From: Bacteroidales bacterium UBA5382
Lineage (GTDB): Bacteria; Bacteroidota; Bacteroidia; Bacteroidales; Dysgonomonadaceae
Length of the DNA stretch: 64,000 nt
Assembly (NCBI GenBank): GCA_002409745.1
Contig: DHOU01000002.1
Span: 1-64,000 of the forward strand
Direction of reading: 5' to 3'
Shown here: positions 1 to 8,378 of the stretch, piece after piece
Numbering within the stretch: position 1 is the first letter of the stretch
Layout of the letters: each line of letters opens with the position of its first letter
The notes under the pieces: generated by a model
Database searches by the model: none
Told to the model about the DNA's origin: nothing
Seen by the model: the letters and a program-made list of their open reading frames with translations, nothing else
Position numbers and translations under genes: made by a program

Positions 1-14
1 TGTATACTTTTATG

Positions 15-22
15 TATATTTG
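15..22 (+). promoter_or_regulatory. -7 box of the parD relic
   Basis: TATATTTG matches the Bacteroidetes -7 consensus TAnnTTTG and lies 29 bp upstream of the ATG at 52. The -33 half would fall at or before the window edge, so it cannot be judged. Confidence 0.45.
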
Positions 23-51
23 TTTGCAGTTTAATTATAAAATAAAAGACT

Positions 52-204
52 ATGGGACGCAATACATCCGTTTCTTTGGGAAACTATTTTGAAGAATTCG
101 TGCAAAATAGAATTGCAGAAGGGCGATACAAAAACGCGAGTGAAGTGATTCGTGCAGGATTGGGGAATAACAAATCTAATTCCTATCTTTGCGCCGTTTT
201 TTGA
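52..204 (+). pseudogene. Truncated ParD-type antitoxin (N-terminal relic)
   Basis: A 50-codon reading frame starts MGRNTSVSLGNYFEEFV and continues with a KNASEVIRAGL segment, the signature of the ParD ribbon-helix-helix DNA-binding domain. Resemblance stops after about residue 37 (near base 162); the rest (GNNKSNSYLCAVF) is unrelated sequence running into the tcdA promoter. Intact ParD proteins are roughly 80-95 residues and carry a C-terminal arm that binds the ParE toxin. That arm is absent and no ParE follows, so this is read as a deletion remnant. It keeps a plausible -7 box and start codon, so a short peptide could still be made. A functional stand-alone mini-repressor is possible but less likely. 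Confidence 0.65.
184..191 (+). promoter_or_regulatory. -7 box of tcdA
   Basis: TATCTTTG fits TAnnTTTG and sits 26 bp before the tcdA ATG, placing a transcription start at about 198 with a short leader. The box lies inside the last codons of the ParD relic, so the deletion junction brought the relic directly against this promoter. No clear TTTG is seen 19-21 bp upstream. Confidence 0.6.
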
Positions 205-217
205 ATAAAGCGTTTTT

Positions 218-1024
218 ATGGGAATCGAAAAAGCACTGTTCCAGCGAACCGAATTGCTCATGGGCGAAGGCTTTATGCAGCATGCGGCAGATAAAAGAGT
301 CATTATATTCGGCATAGGAGGCGTCGGCAGTTGGTGTGCCGAAAGCCTGATCCGTTCAGGAATAAAGCACTTGACATTAGTCGATTCCGACCGCATTTGC
401 ATCACCAATGTGAACCGCCAGTTAATCGCCACCACAAAAACCATCGGAAAAGTAAAAGTCGAGATATTAAGGGACCGGCTGCTGGAGATTAATCCGCGGG
501 CGGAGATCGTGGCGTTGCAGAAGATTTATAGCCCCGAAACGCACGATTCTTTCCGTCTCGACTCGTACGATTACATCATTGATGCCATCGACAGCCTTTC
601 GAACAAAATACATCTCATTCGCGAAGCGGTTAAAACCCATGCGACTTTCTTCTCGTCGATGGGGGCGGCCCTGAAAATAGATCCTACCCGCATCCGTGTC
701 GCTGAATTTATGCAAGTGAAGGGATGTCCTCTCGGCGCCGCCTTACGCAAACGGATCCGTAGAGAAGGCGGATTGAACAAGGAATTCCTTTGTGTGTACA
801 GCGATGAATTATTGCAGAACAAGGGCCAAAACACTTCCTGCGGTACGGAAAAATGTTTATGTCCGAAAGCTGTGGAAGGCCCCGGCGATCCGGATTTGGC
901 AAACCATGAATGGTGCAGCCAGAAAGCCCGCATTAATGGAACGAGTTCCTATATACCCGCCATGTTCGGCATGACCATCGCCTCGCTTGTCGTGATGGAT
1001 ATAGATAAACAAGCTATGAAATAA
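218..1024 (+). CDS. tcdA: tRNA threonylcarbamoyladenosine dehydratase
   Basis: This cytosolic E1-like enzyme uses ATP to cyclise t6A37 to ct6A in ANN-decoding tRNAs. The 268-residue length is normal for TcdA (CsdL/YgdL). The Rossmann nucleotide-binding motif GIGGVGSW lies at about residues 32-39 and is followed by the LVDSDRICITNVNRQ segment typical of ThiF/MoeB/TcdA proteins. The later stretch VKGCPLGAALRKRIRREG is characteristic of the TcdA branch rather than of ThiF or MoeB. It appears monocistronic, with its own -7 box at 184-191, and converges on the oligopeptidase gene. No csdA or csdE partner is adjacent. The family assignment is secure from motifs. Confidence 0.93.
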   Translation: MGIEKALFQRTELLMGEGFMQHAADKRVIIFGIGGVGSWCAESLIRSGIKHLTLVDSDRICITNVNRQLIATTKTIGKVKVEILRDRLLEINPRAEIVALQKIYSPETHDSFRLDSYDYIIDAIDSLSNKIHLIREAVKTHATFFSSMGAALKIDPTRIRVAEFMQVKGCPLGAALRKRIRREGGLNKEFLCVYSDELLQNKGQNTSCGTEKCLCPKAVEGPGDPDLANHEWCSQKARINGTSSYIPAMFGMTIASLVVMDIDKQAMK

Positions 1025-1057
1025 CCGACACTTTGCGAGAAAGCCTCCGTTAGCCAT

Positions 1058-1100
1058 CCGTAAAAAAGATAAGGAAGCTTTCCTTACGGAGAACTTCCTT
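1058..1100. terminator. Possible bidirectional hairpin between tcdA and the oligopeptidase gene
   Basis: Nested complementary segments occur in the convergent gap: CCGTAA (1058-1063) with TTACGG (1084-1089), AAGGAA (1071-1076) with TTCCTT (1080-1085), and alternatively AAGGAAG (1071-1077) with CTTCCTT (1094-1100). No strong U-tract follows on either strand, so terminator function is only plausible. Confidence 0.35.
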
Positions 1101-1133
1101 AAAATGATTTGAATTTTTATTGTCAATTAAAAA

Positions 1134-3275
1134 CTACTCATTTATTCCGACCCGGTTCAAGATGAACGAGAACTCGAATGCCGTATCCTTAATGCCATCA
1201 TAACGGCCGGTGGCTCCACCATGCCCCGAATCCATATTTATATGTAGCAGCAATAAGTTATCATCGGTTTTGTGCGCGCGCAACTTAGCTACGTACTTAG
1301 TCGGTTCGTGGAAAAGCACCTGTGAGTCGTTCAGCCCGCCGGTAACCAACATATTGGGATAATTTTGCGCTTTGATGTTATCATACGGCGAGTAAGAAAG
1401 CATATAATCATAATATTCCTGTACATTGGGATCGCCCCACTCTTCATATTCGCCCGTTGTGAGGGGCAAGGTATCATCCAGCATCGTGTTGATTACATCC
1501 ACAAAAGGCACTTGCGCGACGATGGTTTGATACAGGTCGGGCCGCATATTGGCAACGGCGCCCATCAGCAATCCTCCGGCGCTGCCACCCATGGCGGCCA
1601 ATTTATGAGGCGAAGTGTATTTATCGGCTATGAGCTTCTCGCTACAGGCGATAAAATCGGTGAAGGTATTTTTCTTTTTCAGGAGTTTGCCGTCTTCATA
1701 CCACTGTTCGCCTAAGTCGCTTCCGCCACGTATTTGAGCGATCGCGAAAATAAATCCCCGGTCGATCAGACTATAAAAACTGGTACTGAAAAACACATCC
1801 GAACTCATCCCATAACTACCGTAAGAATACAGCAGCGCCGGATTTTGTCCGTTTTTCTTCAATCCTTTTTTATAAACGATGGCCATCGGCACTTGCACGC
1901 TATCGGGAGCGGTTGCCCATAGCCGTTCGACAATGTAGTCGTCGGGATTAAAACCGGACGGAATTTCCTGAGTTTTCAACACCTTGCTTTCACCCGTCGG
2001 AATATCATATTCATATAATGTGTTGGGGCGGTTGAGGGAGGTATAGGAATAGCGCACAGTGGTCGAGTCATATTCGGGATTTCCTCCCAACGAAGCCGTA
2101 TACACCGGTTCGGGGAAAGTAATATATTTCGATTCGCCTCCGGCGACCGGTTTCAATTCAATTTCCGCCAGGCCGTTCTTACGAAATTCGAGCGCGACGT
2201 AATCTTTCAAGATATCTAACCCTTCGATGCGTACATCCGGATTGTGCGGCACGAATTCTTTCCAGGTCTTCTTGTCTTCATAACCGGTAAGGGGAGCCTC
2301 ATAAATCTTACCGTTCAGATTTTCTTTATCCTTATAGCGAATAAAGAATTTTTCCTTATGGGGATATACGGAATAATCGACATCTTGTACGCGCGCGGCA
2401 AACAGGTTGAAGGCGGCAAGAGGTTGATCCGCCGGAATAAAACGCTCTTCCGATGTAGTAGAACTGCCACTGGAAATAAAAATGAATTGGTCGTTTTTGT
2501 CGCCCGATACGTAGACACTGAATTTAGGGTCTTTTTCCTCATATACCACGGCGCTTTGGGGCGCATCGAGTTGACGCCGATGTATCTGATAGGAACGTAA
2601 CGTATTGTCGACAACCCCATAAAATAAAGTCTTGTTGTCGGTCGACCAGGCAGAAGAGCTTGCCCCCTCGATAGCGAATCCAATATCGTCTCCGGAAGCA
2701 AGGTCTCTTACTTTCATCGTAAATTCGGCATAAGACCCCGTTTCATTGTAGAAATAAGCCGCTTTGCTATTGTCCGGACTAACGGAATAACCGGCAAAGA
2801 TAAAAGCGGACTTGTTTTCGGCCATCTTGTTAACGTCGAAAATGATTTCTTCCGAAGCTTGCAGGGAGCCTTTTTTTCGACAATAGGTGCGGTATTGTTT
2901 TCCTTTTTCGGTACGACTGTAATAGTAATATCCGTCACTAAACGAAGGATAGCTTTCATCATCTTCCTTCATCCGGCCGAGGATTTCGTCATAAATGGCT
3001 TGTTGCAATTGTTTGGTCGAAGCCATCACCGTATCGGTATAGGTATTCTCGGCATTCAAATAGTCAATCACCGCAGGATTGTTTTTATCTTTCAACCAAA
3101 AATAATTGTCGATACGTACTTGCCCGAAATTCTTAAACGTATCGGGCTTCATTTCCGCGACAGGAGGTGCGGGATAATCAGATTGATTCAACATTGTTGT
3201 TTCTTTTCTCGAAGAGGTGCATGCGAACATCATCCATGCCGCTATGCACAACGACAGATAGCTCAGATGTTTCAT
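1134..3275 (-). CDS. S9 family prolyl oligopeptidase / oligopeptidase B-like lipoprotein
   Basis: This is a serine peptidase of the prolyl oligopeptidase family, 713 residues, the usual length for oligopeptidase B. An N-terminal seven-bladed propeller should occupy about residues 45-440 and an alpha/beta-hydrolase domain the rest. The nucleophile elbow reads MGGSAGGLLMGA (about residue 560); the catalytic Asp is in GGLNDSQV and the catalytic His in MDSGHGGATGR. The N-terminus has a signal peptide ending in a lipobox-like FAC at Cys19, so it is probably an envelope lipoprotein, unlike the cytosolic enterobacterial enzyme. Substrate would be short peptides, with cleavage after basic residues if true OpdB specificity holds. 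It is transcribed alone from the -7 box at 3318-3325. Subfamily (OpdB versus PEP) is less certain than S9 membership. Confidence 0.9.
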   Translation of the reverse strand: MKHLSYLSLCIAAWMMFACTSSRKETTMLNQSDYPAPPVAEMKPDTFKNFGQVRIDNYFWLKDKNNPAVIDYLNAENTYTDTVMASTKQLQQAIYDEILGRMKEDDESYPSFSDGYYYYSRTEKGKQYRTYCRKKGSLQASEEIIFDVNKMAENKSAFIFAGYSVSPDNSKAAYFYNETGSYAEFTMKVRDLASGDDIGFAIEGASSSAWSTDNKTLFYGVVDNTLRSYQIHRRQLDAPQSAVVYEEKDPKFSVYVSGDKNDQFIFISSGSSTTSEERFIPADQPLAAFNLFAARVQDVDYSVYPHKEKFFIRYKDKENLNGKIYEAPLTGYEDKKTWKEFVPHNPDVRIEGLDILKDYVALEFRKNGLAEIELKPVAGGESKYITFPEPVYTASLGGNPEYDSTTVRYSYTSLNRPNTLYEYDIPTGESKVLKTQEIPSGFNPDDYIVERLWATAPDSVQVPMAIVYKKGLKKNGQNPALLYSYGSYGMSSDVFFSTSFYSLIDRGFIFAIAQIRGGSDLGEQWYEDGKLLKKKNTFTDFIACSEKLIADKYTSPHKLAAMGGSAGGLLMGAVANMRPDLYQTIVAQVPFVDVINTMLDDTLPLTTGEYEEWGDPNVQEYYDYMLSYSPYDNIKAQNYPNMLVTGGLNDSQVLFHEPTKYVAKLRAHKTDDNLLLLHINMDSGHGGATGRYDGIKDTAFEFSFILNRVGINE

Positions 3276-3317
3276 TGTTTTTAGTTTTATAAAAATAACT
3301 TCTTAATATTTGTAATA

Positions 3318-3325
3318 CAAAAGTA
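3318..3325 (-). promoter_or_regulatory. -7 box of the oligopeptidase gene
   Basis: On the minus strand the sequence is TACTTTTG, matching TAnnTTTG, 42 bp upstream of the ATG at 3275. The expected start of transcription is near 3311. Confidence 0.55.
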
Positions 3326-3490
3326 GATATTTAAATGCAATATAAGGAGGTTAAAAACAAATTATTGCCTAAGCTTTCTCTTTTTTTCCAGTTGCTCTTC
3401 CGGATAATCTTGAAAATCGATAGAAAAGTCAAAACAAGAACATTCTTTTTACTATAACGTTATAATCCTTATATTTTTATTCATAGGACA

Positions 3491-4378
3491 ATGCATACTC
3501 ATCATCACGATCATCACGAAGATGTAAAGAATATTAAAACGGCGTTCTTCCTGAACTTGTCTTTCACATTGATAGAATTTATCGGGGGAATATTGACGAA
3601 TAGCATGGCTATTCTATCGGATGCCGTACATGATCTGGGCGATAGTTTTTCGCTTGGGCTTGCATGGTACTTTCAAAAATTGGCTAAGAAGAAAAGCAAT
3701 AAAATTTACACCTATGGCTATAAACGGTTTTCGTTGATGGGAGCCGTCATTAATTCTATTGTCTTAATCGTCGGTAGCGTATTGATCCTTGTTCATGCCT
3801 TGCCTCGTTTATTTTCGCCTCAACAACCCGACACCGGCGGCATGCTTTTGCTCGCTGTATTCGGCGTAATCGTGAATGGCGCGGCCGTGCTCCGCTTACG
3901 GAAAGGGCATTCGATCAACGAAAGAGTCGTTTCGCTACACATGCTGGAGGATGTGTTGGGATGGGTTGCCGTGCTTATCGGAGCGGGAATAATGCATTTT
4001 ACCGATCTGCCCGTCATTGACCCCATATTATCCATTGCCATTGCGGTATTCATACTCTATAATGTATTCCGGAATATGAAAGAAAGTTGGAGGATTATTT
4101 TGCAAGGCAGTCCGAGCCGTATCGATACCGATGAAATCATGAAAATGATCGAATCGTATCCTGAGATACAGAGTGTACATGATGTGCATCTATGGTCGGC
4201 CGATGGCGAATATAACGTAATGACCGTCCATGTGGTACTGAACGAACCCTTGCCAATGACCGCCCTTCACTCTTTAAAAGATTCGATCCGCAGAAAATTA
4301 GCGGAACATGACATTCAGCATGTCACGATTGAGTTCGAAACCGCCGGAGAAGATTGTGCAATGGAAGACGGCTGCTGA
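3491..4378 (+). CDS. Cation diffusion facilitator (zinc-type) exporter
   Basis: An inner-membrane metal/H+ antiporter of the CDF family (CzcD/ZitB type), 295 residues with six predicted membrane spans and a cytosolic C-terminal ferredoxin-like metal-sensing domain (about 205-280). The transport site is visible as two HxxxD pairs, H47/D51 in SDAVHDLGD and H149/D153 in HMLED, the zinc-type arrangement. The N-terminus MHTHHHDHHED is a His-rich cytosolic tail that could buffer incoming metal, and the C-terminus ends with a short cysteine-containing tail. The likely role is efflux of Zn2+ (or Cd2+, Co2+) from the cytosol. It is monocistronic, convergent with the esterase gene and separated from its stop by no bases. 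No metal-responsive regulator is adjacent. Confidence 0.92.
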   Translation: MHTHHHDHHEDVKNIKTAFFLNLSFTLIEFIGGILTNSMAILSDAVHDLGDSFSLGLAWYFQKLAKKKSNKIYTYGYKRFSLMGAVINSIVLIVGSVLILVHALPRLFSPQQPDTGGMLLLAVFGVIVNGAAVLRLRKGHSINERVVSLHMLEDVLGWVAVLIGAGIMHFTDLPVIDPILSIAIAVFILYNVFRNMKESWRIILQGSPSRIDTDEIMKMIESYPEIQSVHDVHLWSADGEYNVMTVHVVLNEPLPMTALHSLKDSIRRKLAEHDIQHVTIEFETAGEDCAMEDGC

Positions 4379-5254
4379 TTACCGCGTCATTCCGATATCC
4401 TGCAACCAATTCAGTACACGATAAGGCCATTCGTTGACCAAATCGCCGGTATTCCGGAGGCCGTACCCGTGTCCGCCGGAAGGGTAAAGATGCATGGCAA
4501 CCGGTACGCCGGCCTCCTTAAGAGCATAATAGTAAAACAGACTGCTGTTTAGCAGACGGTGGTCGTCTTGCGTTTGTACAAGGATTGTCGGTGGAGTATT
4601 TTCGGTGACTTTCAGTTCGGGAGCAATGCTGAAATTCGGCCCGTCGAGATAAGCCGGATAAATCAATATGCAAAAATCAGGGCGCAGGCTGGTTTCGTCA
4701 TACCGATCCACTTTAGGATAAGTCGCTTGCGAATAATGGTTGCTGGCAACAGCCGCTAAATGCGCTCCGGCAGAGAATCCCATGACGCCGATGCGGCCGG
4801 GATCGATTTTCCACTCTGTAGCATGTGAGCGCGTATAGGCAATGGCTCGTTGCAAGTCCTGCAAAGGAGCTTCGTGTTTTTCCTTCCCTTCGCGGCGGGG
4901 CACACGGTATTTTACCAATACGCAGTTGAGGCCGTGACTGTTGAAACGTTTACAAATTTCGCTTCCTTCGAGATTGTAAGCCAATATATTGTACCCGCCT
5001 CCGGGGTTTACAATAATGGTTGCACCGGTGTTATTATCCGCTGGCGCCGGATAGAAGGTAAGGGTGGGTTCGCTCACGTCGCTGATACGAAGTACCGGGC
5101 ATCCGGCAACCTTATCGCCGCTCAAGTCGTCTTTTTGAGTAAGTTTCCGTGTTTCTCCCGGGGCTCCGTCAGGAAATAATACGATAGGTGTTTGTTGTGC
5201 CATCGCCATGAATGTATATAGGGAACAGATTGATAAAAACAGATACTTTTTCAT
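4379..5254 (-). CDS. Secreted alpha/beta hydrolase (BD-FAE/acetyl-esterase-like)
   Basis: A 291-residue exported serine hydrolase. The start chosen is the ATG at 5254 (MKKYLFLSICS...), because it gives a clean signal peptide ending AMA-QQ; upstream codons in frame would only add a hydrophobic stretch running into the neighbouring promoter. Motifs: oxyanion segment NPGGGY, nucleophile elbow MGFSAGAHLAA, a DDH segment holding the acid (QTQDDHRL), and the catalytic His in SGGHGYGL. This pattern fits the bifunctional feruloyl/acetyl xylan esterase-like group common in Bacteroidales. Residue QQ after the signal peptide may form pyroglutamate. No carbohydrate locus adjoins it, so the natural substrate is open. 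It is divergent from the toxin-antitoxin pair. Confidence 0.82.
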   Translation of the reverse strand: MKKYLFLSICSLYTFMAMAQQTPIVLFPDGAPGETRKLTQKDDLSGDKVAGCPVLRISDVSEPTLTFYPAPADNNTGATIIVNPGGGYNILAYNLEGSEICKRFNSHGLNCVLVKYRVPRREGKEKHEAPLQDLQRAIAYTRSHATEWKIDPGRIGVMGFSAGAHLAAVASNHYSQATYPKVDRYDETSLRPDFCILIYPAYLDGPNFSIAPELKVTENTPPTILVQTQDDHRLLNSSLFYYYALKEAGVPVAMHLYPSGGHGYGLRNTGDLVNEWPYRVLNWLQDIGMTR

Positions 5255-5313
5255 AAGAAAAATGATTGATTGAATGATTTTGAATGACAAATATACGGAA
5301 AAGAATAGAATAA

Positions 5314-5351
5314 TTTGTATATACAGGAAATCGTACATACATTTGTATGTA
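5314..5351 (+). promoter_or_regulatory. Promoter and palindromic operator of the toxin-antitoxin pair
   Basis: A -33 TTTG (5314-5317) and -7 TACATTTG (5338-5345) are separated by 20 bp, a near-ideal Bacteroidetes promoter. Overlapping the -7 box is a perfect inverted repeat, TACATAC (5334-5340), ATTT, GTATGTA (5345-5351). An operator centred on the -7 box is what autorepression by a Phd/YefM antitoxin would need. Confidence 0.7.
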
Positions 5352-5366
5352 TCAAAAACAGAAAAT

Positions 5367-5693
5367 ATGAAGATAATAACAACGAGAGAAATAGTAAGAA
5401 AAACAAAGACCTATTTTGATTTAGCTGAAAAAGAAAAAGTTGCTGTTAAAAGAGGGCGCAAATATGTTCAGTTGGTTGTAACAGACGAACCTGACAAAAT
5501 ATTACTAAGTGAGGATTGGATTAAAGAATTTATGTCTATCCCTTCTAAATATAGGGTTAATCCTTTTGACGTAAGTCCTTCAGGAGATTTATTTTTTGCA
5601 GATACGCGAAATCTCGAACACCTTGATAAAGCCCGTCAAGGACAAACGCTAACCTTGTCTAAAGAAGAGGAAAATGCTCTTTTTAGTTTATGA
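5367..5693 (+). CDS. Phd/YefM-family type II antitoxin
   Basis: A 108-residue antitoxin. The ATG at 5367 is chosen because it follows the promoter and operator at 5314-5351; longer in-frame starts would begin inside the neighbouring gene's leader. The N-terminus MKIITTREIVRKTKTYFDLAEKEKVAVKRGRK resembles Phd/YefM dimerisation and DNA-binding domains, and the C-terminal half, rich in charged residues with NPFDVSPSGDLFFAD, is the variable arm expected to thread into the toxin. The stop overlaps the toxin ATG (ATGA at 5690-5693), giving translational coupling with antitoxin first. The long C-terminal arm is larger than in classical YefM (about 83 residues). Confidence 0.85.
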   Translation: MKIITTREIVRKTKTYFDLAEKEKVAVKRGRKYVQLVVTDEPDKILLSEDWIKEFMSIPSKYRVNPFDVSPSGDLFFADTRNLEHLDKARQGQTLTLSKEEENALFSL

Positions 5694-5983
5694 AAACGGA
5701 TGAAAAACACTATATAATAAAATATAAACAACAATTTATCGATGATGTCCGGACTCATAAGAAGTCGGGACAGAAAGCAATATTAGCAAAAATTACGAAT
5801 CTTATAAAGGAGCTCCGAGAACATCCTACAACAGGAACAGGAAACCCGGAACCATTAATAGGAGCCAGAAAAGGACAATGGTCAAGAAGAATAACGGGCA
5901 AACACCGGCTTATTTATCAAATCTATGAAGATATCATAACGGTGGTCGTAATCAGTGCATGGGGACACTATGGGGATAAATAG
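5690..5983 (+). CDS. Txe/YoeB-family mRNA interferase toxin
   Basis: A 97-residue RelE-superfamily ribosome-dependent endoribonuclease. The segment NPEPLIGARKGQWSRRITGKHRLIYQIY closely follows the YoeB core, including the Glu of the PEPL motif, the WSRRIT arginines and HRLIY. The C-terminus SAWGHYGDK supplies the terminal His-Tyr pair that in YoeB completes the catalytic site. All four usual catalytic positions can therefore be matched, so the toxin looks active. It overlaps the antitoxin by four bases and should be made only when antitoxin is limiting. No mobile element borders it, and the pair may act in stress response or simple addiction. Confidence 0.9.
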   Translation: MKTDEKHYIIKYKQQFIDDVRTHKKSGQKAILAKITNLIKELREHPTTGTGNPEPLIGARKGQWSRRITGKHRLIYQIYEDIITVVVISAWGHYGDK

Positions 5984-6051
5984 TATTTCCCGTTAGAACT
6001 CATGAATGTGCGGATTTTTTAGTTGATGGAATGTATTTCACAAATACTGAC

Positions 6052-6059
6052 TATCTTTG
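6052..6059 (+). promoter_or_regulatory. -7 box of rlmN (decides the start codon)
   Basis: TATCTTTG lies directly over the TTG at 6057, which therefore cannot be a translation start. The first usable start downstream is the ATG at 6084, 24 bp after the box. Confidence 0.65.
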
Positions 6060-6083
6060 TCTCCTCAAGAACAAGAGACGTTG

Positions 6084-7163
6084 ATGATTTCAAAACACTA
6101 TTTACTCGGCATGACGTTGGCTGAAATAACGGAAGCCATTCTTTCTTTCGGATTGCCTAAATTTACGGCTAAACAAATTGCCGATTGGGTATACATAAAA
6201 CGAGTCGACTCCATTGACGGAATGACGAATATCTCGTTACGAAACAGGGATGTGCTCAAAAAACATTTTCAGGTAGGGCGTGTGCAGCCGGTTGATATTC
6301 AAACATCGGTCGACGGGACACAGAAGATGCTTTTCCAAACAGTTTCCGGAGCATTTACTGAATCGGTGAATATTCCGGAAGATGACCGGTTGACGCTGTG
6401 CGTATCTTCCCAGATAGGGTGTAAAATGAATTGCGATTTCTGCATGACCGGCAAAATGGGATTTAAAGGAAACTTATCGACGAATGAAATATTGAATCAA
6501 ATATATTCCGTACCCAACGCCGATAAACTCACGAACATCGTTTTCATGGGAATGGGCGAACCTCTCGATAATTACGATAACGTAATGAAAGCGATCGAAT
6601 TGCTTACGGCCGATTACGGATTGGCGTGGAGCCCGAAGCGCATTACGTTGTCCACCATCGGTATCGTTCCGAAATTGAAACGCTTCCTCGACGAAAGCAC
6701 CTGCCATTTGGCCGTCAGCCTGCATAGTCCTTTATCGGTTCAACGGCAAACATTCATGCCGGTCGAGAAAGCTTACCCGATGAATGATGTAATCGAGTTA
6801 CTTCGGCCATACGATTGGAGTCGCCAACGTCGTTTGTCGTTTGAATATATTATGTTTGACGGCATCAATGACTCGCTGATCTATGCAAGGGAATTGGCAA
6901 AGCTGCTCTCGGGACTCGACTGCCGCATCAATTTAATCCGGTTTCATGTCATCCCACAAAGTGAACTGAAACCGGCTTCTGACGGCACAATGATTCGTTT
7001 TCGGGATTTCTTGTCCTCTAAAGGGTTTATTTGTACCATACGCGCTTCCCGGGGCGAGGATATCTTTGCGGCTTGCGGCATGCTTTCTACGGAGAAACAA
7101 TCGAACGGCAACCGTAGCGAAGAGATGGCGCAGGTCAACAAAATCGAAACAAATAATAATTAA
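6084..7163 (+). CDS. rlmN: 23S rRNA (A2503-C2) / tRNA (A37-C2) methyltransferase, radical SAM
   Basis: RlmN installs m2A at 23S rRNA position 2503 and tRNA position 37, using S-adenosylmethionine both as methyl donor and radical source. With the ATG at 6084 the protein has 359 residues, the normal length. The 4Fe-4S cluster motif CKMNCDFC gives C113, C117 and C120. The C-terminal RASRGEDIFAACGML carries the second catalytic cysteine near residue 340. The region FVGMGEP-like MGMGEPLDNYDNV binds SAM. It is followed after 27 bp by pdxA on the same strand, so the two may be cotranscribed. The upstream TTG is rejected because it lies in the -7 box. Confidence 0.95.
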   Translation: MISKHYLLGMTLAEITEAILSFGLPKFTAKQIADWVYIKRVDSIDGMTNISLRNRDVLKKHFQVGRVQPVDIQTSVDGTQKMLFQTVSGAFTESVNIPEDDRLTLCVSSQIGCKMNCDFCMTGKMGFKGNLSTNEILNQIYSVPNADKLTNIVFMGMGEPLDNYDNVMKAIELLTADYGLAWSPKRITLSTIGIVPKLKRFLDESTCHLAVSLHSPLSVQRQTFMPVEKAYPMNDVIELLRPYDWSRQRRLSFEYIMFDGINDSLIYARELAKLLSGLDCRINLIRFHVIPQSELKPASDGTMIRFRDFLSSKGFICTIRASRGEDIFAACGMLSTEKQSNGNRSEEMAQVNKIETNNN

Positions 7164-7190
7164 ACTCATCTATAAACCGATATATAGACT

Positions 7191-8288
7191 ATGTCAGAAT
7201 TACTAAAAATAGGTATTACCCATGGAGATATCAACGGAATCGGATATGAGATTCTTTTGAAAACATTCTCCGATATTCGCTTAACCGAATTTTTCACTCC
7301 GATCATTTACGGATCGGCCAAATCGGCATCTTATCATAGAAAAGTCTTGAACTACAAGCCAATCAATTTTTATACGATAACCAAGGCTGAAGATTACAAC
7401 GACGGGAAATTGAATCTTATCAATTGCATAAAAGATGAAATAAAAATAGACTTGGGGTCGCCGAGTCCCGATGCCGGAGAAGCGGCCTATATGGCTCTCG
7501 ACAGAGCATCTCAAGATCTTAAAAACGGCCTTATAGATGCTCTGGTAACGTTGCCTATCCATAAAGATACCATCCAAAACGATCATTTTTCTTTTCCCGG
7601 TCATACCGAATTTCTTCAAGAACGTTTTGGTAAGGGAAAAAAGGCATTAATGATGATGGTTTGCAATAATCTGCGCGTGGCATTGGTTACGGCCCACATA
7701 CCTGTCCGTGACGTTCCCGATACAATTTCGAAAGAGCTGATTCTTGAAAAAATACGGACGTTACAGACATCTTTAGTACGCGATTTCAATTTGGAAAATC
7801 CCCGTATTGCGGTTTTGGGATTAAATCCGCATGCGGGAGAGAACGGCCTTTTGGGAAAAGAAGAAATGGACGTGATCATCCCGGCTGTGGCTGAGGCGCA
7901 AAAACAAACAATTCTTTGCGCCGGACCTTTTCCTTCGGACGGCTTTTTCGGCTCCGGCAGGTTTAAGGAATTCGATGCTATTTTAGCGATGTATCATGAT
8001 CAGGGACTTATTCCATTTAAGACGTTAGCGATGGAGGCCGGCGTAAACTATACTGCGGGACTCGACATTGTACGCACTTCTCCCGATCATGGCACGGCTT
8101 ATGATATAGCCGGGAAAGGCATCGCTTCGGATGAATCGTTTCGCCAAGCTATTTATCTGGCTCTGGACGTTATCAGGAATCGGTCGGCTTACGATGAGGC
8201 TCATGCGAATCCTCTGCGGAAAATGTTTTTTGACCGTAGCAAGGATGACGAAAAGTTAGATCTGACAAAAGAAGAACAAGAAGATTAA
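7191..8288 (+). CDS. pdxA: 4-hydroxythreonine-4-phosphate dehydrogenase
   Basis: PdxA oxidises 4-phosphohydroxy-L-threonine with NAD+ in the DXP-dependent pathway to pyridoxal phosphate, acting in the cytosol. The 365-residue length is slightly above the usual 330 or so because of an acidic, lysine-rich tail. Family motifs visible are the N-terminal GITHGDINGIGYE, metal-binding HGDI and the His of PGHTEFL, AMYHDQGLIPFK, and the C-terminal RTSPDHGTAYDIAGKG. The gene lies 27 bp after rlmN and probably shares its transcript; no other pdx gene is in view. It converges on the symporter gene. Confidence 0.95.
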   Translation: MSELLKIGITHGDINGIGYEILLKTFSDIRLTEFFTPIIYGSAKSASYHRKVLNYKPINFYTITKAEDYNDGKLNLINCIKDEIKIDLGSPSPDAGEAAYMALDRASQDLKNGLIDALVTLPIHKDTIQNDHFSFPGHTEFLQERFGKGKKALMMMVCNNLRVALVTAHIPVRDVPDTISKELILEKIRTLQTSLVRDFNLENPRIAVLGLNPHAGENGLLGKEEMDVIIPAVAEAQKQTILCAGPFPSDGFFGSGRFKEFDAILAMYHDQGLIPFKTLAMEAGVNYTAGLDIVRTSPDHGTAYDIAGKGIASDESFRQAIYLALDVIRNRSAYDEAHANPLRKMFFDRSKDDEKLDLTKEEQED

Positions 8289-8298
8289 TTTCTTCTTG
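8277..8298. terminator. Hairpin at the pdxA / symporter convergence
   Basis: CAAGAAGA (8277-8284) pairs with TCTTCTTG (8291-8298) around a six-base AT loop that includes the pdxA stop codon. The stem is AT-rich and no long U-tract follows, so it is a weak bidirectional terminator candidate. Confidence 0.4.
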
Positions 8299-8378
8299 CT
8301 GTTTCAAATATCGTCATCGCCGACGATTTTCTACCCGGCCATAAACGGACCGTATACAATAGGATATGGAGCCGAAAG

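Noticed and set aside
6057..6083. Upstream TTG start for rlmN
   Set aside because: It lies within the TATCTTTG -7 box, so it cannot be in the transcript.
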